From NCBI RefSeq assembly GCF_000381065.1, contig NZ_KB905863.1:1-59356 (forward strand): a stretch of 59,356 nt of DNA, given 5' to 3'. Shown one piece after another: positions 16,245 to 25,219 of the stretch; positions within the stretch are counted from its first letter, which is position 1, and each line of letters opens with the position of its first letter. Position numbers and translations under genes: made by a program. A model generated the notes under the pieces. That model was not told where the DNA came from and searched no databases. It saw nothing but the letters and a program-made list of their open reading frames with translations. Source of the stretch: Propionispira raffinosivorans DSM 20765. GTDB taxonomy: Bacteria; Bacillota; Negativicutes; Selenomonadales; Selenomonadaceae.

Positions 16245-18053
16245 ATGAGGATAAAACAAATTTGTATAGCGGTAGTCATCTTTATATGTTTAAGTATGCC
16301 TGCAACTTTTGCAGAGGCACCGTTTTCCGGAGGCGAAGTGACGGCTCCATTTGGCGAAGAAAATCATATGGGGCATATGCATAAAGGAATTGATATTGGA
16401 ACAGCCTCGGGAACACCAATTCTTGCTCCGTTTGGTGGCAATGTAGAACGTGGAGCTGGAAATGGCTTTATTTATTGGGTGCTTATTACTGGGGAAAACG
16501 GCGAATCACTTCTTTTTGGAGATTGTAATCCGGATACCTTGATTTGTCCGGATGGAACAGTAGTAGAAGGTTCTGTGATTGGCTATACCGGTGGAGATGC
16601 TTATGATGGAGAGCTAGGAACATCAACAGGCGCGCATTGTCATGTAGAATATTGGCCTTCTGGTTATTATACGGGGTCAGTGATAGATCCATATTCCAGA
16701 TTAGTAGCGCTGGGGGTTAATCTTAGCGGAGATGGAATCATAAATCCGGGATCTGGACAACGAGGAAGTGACAATATTTCGTTGCCTTGGGGTGTTGAAA
16801 CGATGTATCAGATGGGAGATTCCTTAAATCAGCTGATGGAACAAATGGTGACGGCTTTATCGAAGGGCTATAGTGGACTGCAGCGGGCAGGACTTGCCTT
16901 GTTGTTTGTGTTGGCAATACTTGATCTTACGCTGCCAATTCTTGTTGCCGGGCTGGAGACTTCGTTGAATCAGGTGATTACAAAAATTTTCAAATATGGC
17001 TTTTTGTTTCTGATTTTTACGAATTGGCAGCGGATCATCAATGATTTTTTTCTGAGTTTTGTGAGCTCAGTGTCGGGTACCTTTATTCAAGATTCAACGG
17101 TGATTGCGGATAATGTATCACAGCCGCAGCTTTTGATGCAAAAATGCGTGTATATGATCACACCAGGACTCAATAAAATCGCGTCATTTGGTTCAATGGA
17201 TTTTGTCCGAAATTTTAGTATGATCCTGCCGATTTATCTCATTACCTTTTTGACTATGGGCATCTTTTTCTTCTTATCCTGTTACATCATGCTTGTATAT
17301 ATTGAATTTTATCTTTCGTCTTCTGTGGTGCTTTGTACTGGACCGTTTGCCGCCTTGGGCTTTACGAAATTCGTGGCAGAAGGTAGTCTGGGACACCTGG
17401 TATCTACGACAATAAAACTCATGATTTTGTCCGTGATGGTTGGGCTTTGCATTTTTTGCATCAAGGACGCCAAGCCGCAGGATGTTTTTACGATGAAAAT
17501 ACCAGCGGTAACACAGACTGGGACCGGTAGTGTTTCCGGACCAGCAAATTTAGTGGATATAGCTACCGGAAAAGCACAAAAATACAACATTCCGGTTACG
17601 CTTTTCTTGGCTCAAATTCAAGCAGAAAGCAGTTGGAATTCGCAAGCAGTGAGTGAGGCTGGAGCGGAAGGCTTAGGACAACTTATGCCAGCTACCGCTG
17701 TCGGGCTTGGCTGTTACGATCCCTTTAATCCAGAGCAGAATTTGGAAGCTTCGGCAAAATATATGGAAGGATTGTATGAACAATTCGGGGATTGGAACTA
17801 TGCGTTGGCAGCCTATAACGGCGGACCGAATAGCATTTCCAAGAATGAGCCGCTTCCGGGCTGGGCACAGGCTTATGTGAATCAGGTCAATGCAAATCTG
17901 TCGGGATCTTATACCGTAAATAACGGGATTACGGCAGAGGCGATGTCAAAATATATTTTACTATGTTTATCCCTGATTGGTTTAGCGATCCTAACCTTCC
18001 GTGTGCCTAAGTCCATTATGAATGCTTTGGGAGGTCGTTATGAACTTTCTTAA
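16245..18053 (+). CDS. Fusion protein: M23 endopeptidase, VirB6-like membrane core and lytic transglycosylase
   Basis: The 602-residue protein combines two wall hydrolases with a channel-like membrane core. A signal peptide (1-24) precedes an M23 domain (about 30-160) that keeps the metal ligands: His46 and Asp50 (HKGID) and the HCH motif at 131-133. A VirB6/TrbL-like section with about five membrane segments covers 205-405. Residues 435-545 form a lytic transglycosylase with catalytic Glu461 (QAESSWNS), GLGQLMP (477-483) and YNGG (524-527). A last membrane helix lies at 569-586. No separate virB1 is seen, so this protein probably opens the peptidoglycan for the channel, cutting both peptide and glycan. 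The fused layout is the main oddity. Confidence 0.82.
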   Translation: MRIKQICIAVVIFICLSMPATFAEAPFSGGEVTAPFGEENHMGHMHKGIDIGTASGTPILAPFGGNVERGAGNGFIYWVLITGENGESLLFGDCNPDTLICPDGTVVEGSVIGYTGGDAYDGELGTSTGAHCHVEYWPSGYYTGSVIDPYSRLVALGVNLSGDGIINPGSGQRGSDNISLPWGVETMYQMGDSLNQLMEQMVTALSKGYSGLQRAGLALLFVLAILDLTLPILVAGLETSLNQVITKIFKYGFLFLIFTNWQRIINDFFLSFVSSVSGTFIQDSTVIADNVSQPQLLMQKCVYMITPGLNKIASFGSMDFVRNFSMILPIYLITFLTMGIFFFLSCYIMLVYIEFYLSSSVVLCTGPFAALGFTKFVAEGSLGHLVSTTIKLMILSVMVGLCIFCIKDAKPQDVFTMKIPAVTQTGTGSVSGPANLVDIATGKAQKYNIPVTLFLAQIQAESSWNSQAVSEAGAEGLGQLMPATAVGLGCYDPFNPEQNLEASAKYMEGLYEQFGDWNYALAAYNGGPNSISKNEPLPGWAQAYVNQVNANLSGSYTVNNGITAEAMSKYILLCLSLIGLAILTFRVPKSIMNALGGRYELS

Positions 18054-18573
18054 AGGTGGGCAGAGAAAGCTCAAGATCTTCATGATGGGAATGTTTTTGG
18101 TGATAGGTTTTTTGATTTTTGTAAATATGCTTGTTGGAAAACTCTTTTATGTCAATTCTACAGATTCTGCGCCAAAGGGACTTTATATGGTTTCACTTAA
18201 CCAGAAATTGCACTATGGAGATTATGTCATTGTGTCACTTCCGGTAGATGTGCCAAAGCTTCATGTGGAAAAAGGCTTTTTGCTGTTAAAACAGGTGCGA
18301 GGATTTCCGGGCGATATATATAATGTGTCAGCTGATGCTTTAGAGATTCACGGGGAAAGATATAAGATTTTTCATCAGGATGGTTTGCCAGAGATTAAAG
18401 TAGGTGAAAAACAGGTGATAAAGAATGAAATGCTGTTGTTAAACGATAGGGAGCGTTCTTTTGATTCCCGGTATTTAGGACCAATTCCAAAGAATTTGAT
18501 TGTAAAAAAAGTAGATTTGCTGCTAGTGTATGAACCATTTACAATGCTTAATAAAGAAGGTGATGATGAATGA
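18040..18573 (+). CDS. traF: TraF-type conjugative signal peptidase (S26 family)
   Basis: The 177-residue membrane-anchored serine protease matures or cyclises the conjugative pilin in RP4-type systems. One membrane helix (about 13-35) is followed by the catalytic Ser region NSTDSAPKGLYMVS (Ser43) and the Lys region LLKQVRGFPGD (Lys84). A later SFDSRYLGPIP block is also typical of S26 peptidases. I choose the ATG at 18040, with GGGAGG 6 bp upstream, rather than an in-frame ATG at 18022. It overlaps the preceding gene by 14 bp and the next by 4 bp. Its probable substrate is the VirB2 pilin encoded upstream. Confidence 0.85.
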   Translation: MNFLKGGQRKLKIFMMGMFLVIGFLIFVNMLVGKLFYVNSTDSAPKGLYMVSLNQKLHYGDYVIVSLPVDVPKLHVEKGFLLLKQVRGFPGDIYNVSADALEIHGERYKIFHQDGLPEIKVGEKQVIKNEMLLLNDRERSFDSRYLGPIPKNLIVKKVDLLLVYEPFTMLNKEGDDE

Positions 18574-19310
18574 AAATCCGTAAAACAGCAGGTATTATTT
18601 CTATTATCGCAATATTAAGCGGATCTTCTATGATCGCGCAGGCATGGTGGGGCGATTTGTTATATCCGGGAGCACAGGTTTTTGATGCCAAGCGATTTGC
18701 CGACAGCGTAAAAGAAACAGAACAGACGATTGCTGCGGTGCAGAATACCTTAGAAAATTTGCACAACAGGATTTTGCTGATTACAGGTATAAATTCTGAG
18801 ATGAAAAATGTTTTGAAGGTGGTGCAGGGAAGTGGCGATATGTCAAAAGGAAAAAGTGCGGCAGATCTGGATGCAGTTTTTCGAGAAGTGAAAGAAAAAG
18901 CGGATAATGATGAAGCGTATGAGATGGTTCTCTATAGCAGCTTTGAAAGTGCAAATCAAGATGCGGTTGATACAACGCAAAAGGTTTTTCAAAATCAGCA
19001 GCTTCGTAATGATGCACAGAATGAAATCATGAATACTGAAATAGAAGGTCTTTTGGGCGAGCAGCAAAAAAAGAATGCAATCGCGGTTTTGGTGGCGTTG
19101 GAAAACATCGATCAGACACAGATTGAGGGTTCGCATCTTATGAATCAAATAACCCTACAGGAAGCAGAGTATACGGCAAATCGGATAGAACGGGAAAAAG
19201 CCAGAAATGGGGAATTTTACGGCTATGATCCCTACAATCCCAACGCATACGATACGCAAAATCGGGTAGTGAAAACGAAAAATCTTGGCTTCATGCAGTA
19301 TGGGGAATGA
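18570..19310 (+). CDS. Second VirB5 / TrbJ-like secreted coiled-coil protein
   Basis: This 246-residue protein has a signal peptide (KTAGIISIIAILSGSSMIAQA, about 1-25), an exposed WWGDLLYPG segment and long helices rich in Glu and Asn (ETEQTIAAVQNTLENL). It has the TrbJ/VirB5 layout, ending in a charged, Tyr- and Asn-rich tail. It is the last gene of the secretion operon and starts inside the traF stop region. Two such proteins in one operon may specialise, one at the pilus tip and one in mating-pair stabilisation; that is inference. Confidence 0.6.
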   Translation: MKIRKTAGIISIIAILSGSSMIAQAWWGDLLYPGAQVFDAKRFADSVKETEQTIAAVQNTLENLHNRILLITGINSEMKNVLKVVQGSGDMSKGKSAADLDAVFREVKEKADNDEAYEMVLYSSFESANQDAVDTTQKVFQNQQLRNDAQNEIMNTEIEGLLGEQQKKNAIAVLVALENIDQTQIEGSHLMNQITLQEAEYTANRIEREKARNGEFYGYDPYNPNAYDTQNRVVKTKNLGFMQYGE

Positions 19311-19313
19311 AAA

Positions 19314-19337
19314 AGAGCAGGGCGTTTGCCCTGCTCT
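19314..19337. terminator. Intrinsic terminator between the secretion operon and the XRE gene
   Basis: A perfect 10-bp stem AGAGCAGGGC/GCCCTGCTCT with a GTTT loop. On the minus strand it is followed by five T, so it is a good terminator for the leftward XRE gene. On the plus strand it is preceded by A's but lacks a clean T-run, so it may be only weakly bidirectional. Confidence 0.7.
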
Positions 19338-19349
19338 AAGCTATAAAAT

Positions 19350-19937
19350 TCATTTTTCTTGGGTAAAGGAAGCTACAAAGAGCTCCAAACATTGGCGGCA
19401 AAGTTTAAGCTTATCATGGGAAAATGCATTTAGTAGCTTATTGATGCGAGTCCTTTCCCAATCCGCAGCAGTATCTTCCAAAACTTGCTTTGGGGAAGAC
19501 GGTTGGTTGTTTTCTCCATAAAGTAGCCATTCAAGGGAAAAGCCCAGTTTACCAAGTTTTTGAATGACTTCCGCAGAAGGGATGGTACCATGCTCAATCG
19601 AGGAGAGTGCCGATTGACTAATGGATAAGTCTTTGGCAAATTCTTCTTGCGACTTGTTGTAGTACACACGAATGACCTTGATGCGCTGTGCCAAGGTATC
19701 TGCTTCTTTATCCACGGAGGCATCTTTCGCAGGCGTTTTTCCAGTAAGATAATCGGTTGTCACATCAAAAATATCCGCGATTTTTTCAAGCATCTCTGGT
19801 GATGGGTCATCCTTGCCCGTTTCATATAAAGAAATTTGTACCTGGGTTGTATTTAAAAGATCAGCTAGTTCTCCTTGCGTCATCTTACCTTTTCGTATGT
19901 CCTTCAGCCGATTTGCAAATTCATTCAATAAAATCAC
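19350..19937 (-). CDS. Tandem-XRE-domain transcriptional regulator
   Basis: The protein (195 residues from GTG 19937) has two Cro/cI-type helix-turn-helix domains: one at about residues 5-65 (MTQGELADLLNTTQVQISLYETG) and a second at about 83-142 (KSQEEFAKDLSISQSALSSIEHG). A TTG three codons in (19928), just after GGGTGAT, is an equally good start and gives a product beginning NEFANRLKDIR. It is divergent from topB across an AT-rich 80-bp gap and convergent with the secretion operon. It probably represses topB and itself, and perhaps transfer. Two DNA-binding domains in one chain are less common than one and could let a monomer fill a whole operator. Confidence 0.85.
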   Translation of the reverse strand: MILLNEFANRLKDIRKGKMTQGELADLLNTTQVQISLYETGKDDPSPEMLEKIADIFDVTTDYLTGKTPAKDASVDKEADTLAQRIKVIRVYYNKSQEEFAKDLSISQSALSSIEHGTIPSAEVIQKLGKLGFSLEWLLYGENNQPSSPKQVLEDTAADWERTRINKLLNAFSHDKLKLCRQCLELFVASFTQEK

Positions 19938-20014
19938 CCACTTATATATTTACCATTAAACGAATATTATATATTATATTTTACCACAACGAAAATAAAA
20001 AGGAAGTGTTTGTT

Positions 20015-22159
20015 TTGAGCAAAGTTACTTATATAGCAGAAAAACCGGATATAGGCAAGGCTTTGGCTGCCTATCTATGGCCAGCTGGAAATTGTCATAA
20101 AGAAAAAGGATTTATTTGGCTGGGAGATACGACTGTGACTTGGGCATTTGGACATATTCTGGGACTTGCTTCACCAGAAGAATACGGCGAAGAATATAAG
20201 GCTTGGGCCAATTACCCGGTTCTTCCGAACGTATGGAAAGTAAAACCGGCAGCAGCTGCTGTCGCACAATTAACTATAATTAAAAAGATTCTAATGGAGA
20301 CTGATCTTGTTGTTCATGCTGGAGATCCAGATAAGGAGGGGCAGCTGATTATTGATGAGATTTTGAACTATTTGCATTTTAAAGGAAAAGTACAGCGGAT
20401 TCTCATTCATGCGAAAGACGATGAAAGTTTGAAACGGGCTTTTTCCCAGATTACAGATAATGAAAGATATAAAAATCTATATTATGCAGGATTGGGCAGA
20501 GAGCAAGCCGATTGGCTTATAGGGATGAATCTTACACGAGCCTATACCGTAAATGCAAGAAAATATGGTTATGAGAATACTTTTCGCATTGGGCGAGTGA
20601 AGGTGCCCACCTTGGCATTGGTCGTTAAACGGGAAAAAGAGATCAAGGGTTTTCAGCCGACGAAATATTATGAACTAAAAGGAATTTTTGATAAAGATGG
20701 TATTCCATTTAAGGCAACACTTAAACCATCGGAAAAACTGCCACTCGATGAAGAAAACCGTATTAAGGATAAAAGCATTCTACAGGCTTTTAAGATGAAG
20801 GTCGAAAAAGCATTGGTTATCGTCAAGAATGTGCAGGAAAAGGATATGGTGCAGTATCCGCCATTGCCATACTCTTTGGACACTTTGCAGGTAGAAGCAA
20901 ATCAAAAATATGACTTTTCACCAAAGGAAGTATTGGCTATAGTGCAGGATCTGTATGAAAAGAAATATGTTTCCTATCCGCGCAGTGACTGTAATTATAT
21001 TCCTGTATCGCAAAAAGAAGATGCTGCAAGAATTTTACCTGCACTTGCGGCACTTAGAATTACTGGTGCGGATGCCGCCGACACGAAACTTATGAGTAAG
21101 GCTTTCAACGATCAGAAAATAACAGCGCACCATGCTCTTATTCCAACGGGTGTTCAGCCGGAAAACTTAACGAAAACTGGGCAAAAAATTTATGCACTTA
21201 TAGCGAAACGTTATGTGCTGCAGTTCTTTCCGGCACATGAGTATAAAAAGATCACGTTCACTTTGGCTATTGCCGACGAGATCTTTGTGGGTAGTGGTAG
21301 AGTTATTCTAAAGCAAGGATATAAGTCTTGTGAACCGGAAGAGAAGGAAACGAAATTGGTAGATGAATCCAATTTAAAACTTCCGACGCTTGTTATAGGG
21401 GGGGGAATAGAAAAAGCCAATTACTCCATTGTCGATAAGGTAACAACGCCGCCAAAACGTTTCACAGAAGGTACGCTATTGGCAGCAATGGCAAATATTT
21501 GGCGCTTTGTGGATGGGGAAAATCCTAATCGGGAAAAACTGAAAGAGGTTAAGGGAATCGGCACTCCGGCAACGCGGGATACGATTATTGCGGAACTTCA
21601 AGCAAATGTAATGAATGGAAAACCAGTAGAACCGTGTATGACAAAAATAAAAAAAGAACTGGTGCCTACAGAATTCGGCACCAGCCTGATAGAAAACGTG
21701 GATCAATCGCTTACCTTACCGGATGCAACGGCGGAAATGGAATATGCTTTATCTGAAATTTCGGCAGGAAAGAAAAGTTTGTCTGAATATATGGATGAAA
21801 TGATTACTATGGTACATCAGAACATCCAGTTTGCTGAGAGTCGGAAGTTTTCGTTGCAAAAAGGTAAAGTGCTTGAATCGTGCCCGATTTGCAGTAAAGG
21901 TGACCTCCTTCGGCGCTATTCACCAAAAGTTAAAAAGTATTTTCATATTTGCAGTAATCCAGAGTGTGTTTCACCAGTAACCGGCAGAAAACTTTTTTAT
22001 GAGGATAATCATGGGAAACCTGTTGTTGTAAAATGTCCGGACTGTGGAACAATTCTTGTTCGTATTTTGCAAAATGGGGTGTTTTGGCTCTGCAGCAAAT
22101 GCAATAAAATTTTTAATGATAAAGCTGGTAAGCCGGATTTTTCATTAAAGAAGAAATAA
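20015..22159 (+). CDS. topB: DNA topoisomerase III
   Basis: This type IA topoisomerase has 714 residues. The Toprim domain opens the protein (YIAEKPDIGKALAAYLWP) and includes HAGDPDKEGQLI with the metal-binding Asp pair. The active-site Tyr lies in KKYVSYPRSDCNYI, and a conserved ATRDTIIAEL follows. The C-terminus has several zinc-ribbon Cys pairs (CPICSKGD, CSNPEC, CPDCG, CSKCN). The TTG at 20015 is chosen because AAGGAAG lies 8 bp upstream and the homology begins there. The frame is open further upstream, but that stretch is antisense to the XRE gene. Plasmid- and ICE-borne topB genes are common beside conjugation modules and may help resolve transferred DNA. Confidence 0.92.
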   Translation: MSKVTYIAEKPDIGKALAAYLWPAGNCHKEKGFIWLGDTTVTWAFGHILGLASPEEYGEEYKAWANYPVLPNVWKVKPAAAAVAQLTIIKKILMETDLVVHAGDPDKEGQLIIDEILNYLHFKGKVQRILIHAKDDESLKRAFSQITDNERYKNLYYAGLGREQADWLIGMNLTRAYTVNARKYGYENTFRIGRVKVPTLALVVKREKEIKGFQPTKYYELKGIFDKDGIPFKATLKPSEKLPLDEENRIKDKSILQAFKMKVEKALVIVKNVQEKDMVQYPPLPYSLDTLQVEANQKYDFSPKEVLAIVQDLYEKKYVSYPRSDCNYIPVSQKEDAARILPALAALRITGADAADTKLMSKAFNDQKITAHHALIPTGVQPENLTKTGQKIYALIAKRYVLQFFPAHEYKKITFTLAIADEIFVGSGRVILKQGYKSCEPEEKETKLVDESNLKLPTLVIGGGIEKANYSIVDKVTTPPKRFTEGTLLAAMANIWRFVDGENPNREKLKEVKGIGTPATRDTIIAELQANVMNGKPVEPCMTKIKKELVPTEFGTSLIENVDQSLTLPDATAEMEYALSEISAGKKSLSEYMDEMITMVHQNIQFAESRKFSLQKGKVLESCPICSKGDLLRRYSPKVKKYFHICSNPECVSPVTGRKLFYEDNHGKPVVVKCPDCGTILVRILQNGVFWLCSKCNKIFNDKAGKPDFSLKKK

Positions 22160-22171
22160 TGGGAGGTCATT

Positions 22172-22639
22172 ATGAGTACGGAAATAGATGAATTACTAGA
22201 AGATGAATATGCGGCGCAACAGGAGGGCGCGTCGCATATTCAAACGGTAGAAATAAGTGGAGAAAATGAAAAAAAGCCAGATATAGAAGTATCTACTTTA
22301 TTAATCGATATTAGTGAAACTCTGCGGCTTTTAAGTGAGCAGATGATGCGCTTAAATGAAGTAACAAAAACTTTGCCGGAAACAGTAGCGGTGTTAAGAA
22401 CAACAACAGAAACAGTGCAGTGTATTTCTAATGAGTTGCCTGATATGGTGCGGGAACAGTGTTTGGAAGAATACAAAAAAATTTTTGCAAATGCTGTAAA
22501 AAACTATAATAGTATGCAAAAAGCAACTGCTAAGTGGCAGAAATCTATAGATAAAAATCGAGGGGTTGTTTTTAAAATGAGCAGGGCTTCTGCGATCTTA
22601 ACATCTATACTATTACTTTTGAATCTGTTATTTAGGTGA
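22172..22639 (+). CDS. Hypothetical coiled-coil protein with C-terminal membrane anchor
   Basis: I do not recognise this 155-residue protein. It has an acidic N-terminus, a central helix (TLLIDISETLRLLSEQMMRL) of coiled-coil character, a basic segment (AKWQKSIDKNRG) and a single C-terminal membrane helix (ASAILTSILLLLNLLF). It follows topB by 12 bp with GGGAGG before the ATG, so it belongs to the topB operon. Tail-anchored coiled-coil proteins of this size occur in mobilisation regions (MbeD- or TraA-like), but I claim no function. Confidence 0.6.
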   Translation: MSTEIDELLEDEYAAQQEGASHIQTVEISGENEKKPDIEVSTLLIDISETLRLLSEQMMRLNEVTKTLPETVAVLRTTTETVQCISNELPDMVREQCLEEYKKIFANAVKNYNSMQKATAKWQKSIDKNRGVVFKMSRASAILTSILLLLNLLFR

Positions 22640-22701
22640 CACAAAACTAGGTGCAGTCTCGTGTTGCATCATAATGTTTAAATCGGAGTAGGGGTGCAAC
22701 A

Positions 22702-23767
22702 ATGCGGGAAATGATGAAAAATTATTTAAAAGATACGGATCTTAGAATTCAGGATGGATCCGATGTCAAAAACATCATGCGCGACATGATGTCCGTTCTT
22801 CTGGAAGGTGCTATTGATGGTGAACTCGATGACTCTTTTGGTTATAATAAATATGACTATAAAAATAAGGATACTGGCAATAGTCGTAATGGGTATTCAA
22901 ATAAAATAATGCATACGAGTTATGGCGACATGGAAATGGAAATACCGCGGGATCGCAAAGGCGAATACGAACTGCAGATTATAAAAAACATCAAAATCCC
23001 CTTACTCAGGATATGGAAGAAAAAATTATTTCTATGTATGCAAAAGGAATGACCATGGGTGATATAGAAAATCATATGCAAGAATTATATGGAATAGATA
23101 TTTCGGACAGTACCATCAGCCGAATTACAGATAAGATAATGCCGTTAGTTAAAGAATGGCAGGAACGACCACTAGCAGAAGTATATGCGGTCGTTTTCAT
23201 GGATGCCATACATTATCATGTCCGTTGTGAAGGACGTGTTGTAAAACGTGCAGTTTATATTGATATTGGTATAAATATATGGATGGGCACAAGGATGTTT
23301 TAGGTATGTATGTAGGGGAAAACAAAAGTGTCAATTACTGATTATCGATCATGAATGGCTTGAAAAACCGTGGTATCTAGGATATTTTAATTGCTTGTGT
23401 TTATGGACTCAGCGTTTTTCCACAAACAGAAATTTCAAATCCGCAATTCAATAAAATTTCTATTCTATATAAAAGCATTGGTAGCTGATTTGAAGATGGT
23501 ATACGCAGCACCAATCGAAGAAATAGCATTGTTTGAGCTTGAGGGATTTAGAGAACCTTGGGATTGTAAATATCCTAAAATCTACAAATACTAGCATGAA
23601 AAATGGGCTTTTTAATCGACCTATTTCAAATATTCATTATAAAAATGCTGTATTTAGCGATGATGGATATTACTAAAAAATAAACAGGGTGCCGGCAAGA
23701 CTGGAGCCAAATAAGAGCTCCGTTAGAAATTTATTTTGAAGAGCGCCTTTCTGACCAGAATATTTAA
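22702..23767 (+). pseudogene. Decayed IS256-family transposase
   Basis: The remnant reads in several frames. The N-terminus at 22702-22985 (MRDMMSVLLEGAIDGELDD, then GNSRNGYSNKI) is typical of IS256-family MULE transposases. A frameshift near 22990 leads to MYAKGMTMGDIENHMQELYG and VVFMDAIHYHVRCEG (catalytic Asp region) up to about 23275. Further shifts follow, with pieces near 23400-23590 (ADLKMVYAAP, ELEGFREPWDCKYPKIYK). After an internal deletion the C-terminus (MLYLAMMDITKK, then QDWSQIRAPLEIYFEERLS) ends at 23767, with one in-frame stop. The right end of the element is probably near 23835-23870, where TTTACACAAAACTT resembles an IS256-type terminus. A matching left end was not found. Confidence 0.85.
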
Positions 23768-23877
23768 AAAGCACATCTTAAGAATTTTAAACTGTGCCTC
23801 TAGATATTATATGAAATTAAACTGTTACATTAGACTTTGTGATTTACACAAAACTTGCAAATCTCCCTGTCGTAATT

Positions 23878-24393
23878 TTAGTTTATTGCTTTTTGACTTT
23901 TTAATCGTTTCCAAGGTTTTAATACAGAGATGATTACTAAAAAAATATTTATGACAATTGGAATCATCCCCCATGTCATATGCATTTTCTCAGCGTATAA
24001 GTAGTTAGGGTTCATCAAAGCCACCGCATGCTCTTTAACTGAAATTTGCGCCATTTCAGAAAGCCATGGGCCTAGAAAAAAGGTTCCAAATAAGATTAGC
24101 GTGACAGTGCAAATCCATTTGACAGTAATCCAACGGAACTTAAAAAATCCCCATGGGGTCATCAGCGAGTACACTAGCCCCGTTAACAGACAACCAACAG
24201 CTCCGCCTATTACAACATAATCGTCAATTGTATTGATAGACGCTAGTATTCCGTATGTATGTTCAGGTAAAGCCAATTTATATTTTGTAATTTGGAGTAA
24301 AGCAAGCGACATTTGTCCACCAATCCAGGCAGCGACAAATAATAGGTGGAATATTTTTAACCAGGCTGTTTCTTTAATTGCTAACTTTCTCAC
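23878..24393 (-). CDS. DUF2269-like small integral membrane protein
   Basis: The 171-residue protein has four membrane helices with a conserved His in the first (FHLLFVAAWIGGQMSLALL) and Gly-rich helices after it (VVIGGAVGCLLTGLVYSLM, WICTVTLILFGTFFLGPWL, MIPIVINIFLVIISVL). The layout resembles DUF2269/CopD-like membrane proteins, which may bind haem or metal; the function is unknown. I choose the GTG at 24393 because AAAGGATG sits 7 bp upstream. An ATG six codons earlier has no ribosome binding site. It lies downstream of marR1 with a TTGTCA-type palindrome between them. Confidence 0.7.
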   Translation of the reverse strand: MRKLAIKETAWLKIFHLLFVAAWIGGQMSLALLQITKYKLALPEHTYGILASINTIDDYVVIGGAVGCLLTGLVYSLMTPWGFFKFRWITVKWICTVTLILFGTFFLGPWLSEMAQISVKEHAVALMNPNYLYAEKMHMTWGMIPIVINIFLVIISVLKPWKRLKSQKAIN

Positions 24394-24412
24394 TATTTTA
24401 CATCCTTTCATT

Positions 24413-24440
24413 AAAAATAGTTATTATGACAACTATTTTT
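24413..24440. promoter_or_regulatory. Probable MarR operator upstream of the DUF2269-like gene
   Basis: Perfect 10-bp arms AAAAATAGTT (24413-24422) and AACTATTTTT (24431-24440) flank ATTATGAC. That central octamer is the exact reverse complement of the centre of the palindrome in front of marR1 (24894-24925), so the two are the same site in opposite orientation. It lies 20 bp upstream of the membrane-protein start. Confidence 0.6.
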
Positions 24441-24448
24441 ACAAAAAT

Positions 24449-24877
24449 TCATACTAAATTATTATAAATTTGAGTTAATAATATTTTCAATTCCTTTATT
24501 TTGCATTCGTCAATTGATCTCGTTGCTTTTTCGAGTAACGAGATCGCTTTTGGTATCAATCTTACTCTCAAATCCTTGCCTGCACCAGTCAAAAATATCT
24601 GGTATGCTCTTCTGTCAGTAGAGTGATGGCTCCGTGTTATCAACCTTTTTTTTTGTAAATTTCCAAGAATTCGGTTGGTATTTGGCTTATCTTTAAACGT
24701 AAGATCCGCTAACTCTTTAGGAGTGACACCATCTTCCTCCCATAAAAAATTAAGTATCGCCCATTCCTCTGGTGTTATATTATCTTCTTTTAACTTTTGA
24801 AGAAACTCATTCTTTAGCTTCCTATTTGTTTTATTTAAAATAAATCCTAGAGAATCATCTATTTTGAAATCTTTCAT
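24449..24877 (-). CDS. MarR-family regulator 1
   Basis: The 142-residue winged-helix regulator contains NITPEEWAILNFLWEEDG, the recognition helix region TPKELADLTFKDKPNTNRIL and a wing with STDRRAYQIFLT. It is clearly paralogous to MarR2 (31245-31670), sharing DDSLGFILNK and FKDKPNTNRIL. The ATG at 24877 is preceded by AGGTGA; a GTG two codons upstream is possible. Such proteins are dimers released from DNA by small aromatic or oxidising ligands. Palindromes in front of this gene and of the downstream membrane-protein gene suggest it represses both. Confidence 0.9.
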   Translation of the reverse strand: MKDFKIDDSLGFILNKTNRKLKNEFLQKLKEDNITPEEWAILNFLWEEDGVTPKELADLTFKDKPNTNRILGNLQKKRLITRSHHSTDRRAYQIFLTGAGKDLRVRLIPKAISLLEKATRSIDECKIKELKILLTQIYNNLV

Positions 24878-24893
24878 TGTCACCTACACATTC

Positions 24894-24925
24894 TACAATT
24901 TAGTTGTCATTATAACTAAATTGTA
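24894..24925. promoter_or_regulatory. Probable MarR operator upstream of marR1
   Basis: Perfect 12-bp arms TACAATTTAGTT (24894-24905) and AACTAAATTGTA (24914-24925) enclose GTCATTAT. The TTGTC half-site is the same as in the other palindromes of the window. It lies 17 bp upstream of the marR1 start and probably overlaps its promoter, which fits autorepression. Confidence 0.65.
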
Positions 24926-24952
24926 ACTTTTTCATTACCCATTGTCAACTTA

Positions 24953-25219
24953 TTATAAAGTGTGATATAAATCCATGCCATGCTTTGTAAGGTACGGATT
25001 TATTAAATCTTTTAATGCATTATGCAATTCTATTCTGGGGATGTTTTTATCGTAATATTGTGTTGTGCTTTGCGTCCATATATGCTCCATGTATACTATG
25101 ATATAAGCAAGTGTTTCATATTGTTTTATCGAAATATCCGAACGCATTATTTCATGTTCTCTAAGGTTTAAAAAAGATGACAGATAGTAATGATAAACCG
25201 TATACAACGATACTAACAC
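24953..25219 (-). CDS. Short hypothetical ORF, possibly a regulator remnant
   Basis: The 88 residues (including SIKQYETLAYIIVYMEHIWTQ) look helical and could be the C-terminal ligand-binding end of a TetR-like protein. There is no helix-turn-helix, no good ribosome binding site, and I do not recognise the family. It may be a gene fragment. Confidence 0.3.
   Translation of the reverse strand: MLVSLYTVYHYYLSSFLNLREHEIMRSDISIKQYETLAYIIVYMEHIWTQSTTQYYDKNIPRIELHNALKDLINPYLTKHGMDLYHTL

Noticed and set aside
19757..20014. N-terminal extension of topoisomerase III
   Set aside because: The open frame is antisense to the XRE regulator. Homology begins at 20015, where a TTG has a good ribosome binding site.
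22640..22701. Left terminal repeat of the IS256 remnant
   Set aside because: ACACAAAACT occurs here and near the right end, but in direct rather than inverted orientation, so it cannot be a terminal inverted repeat pair.
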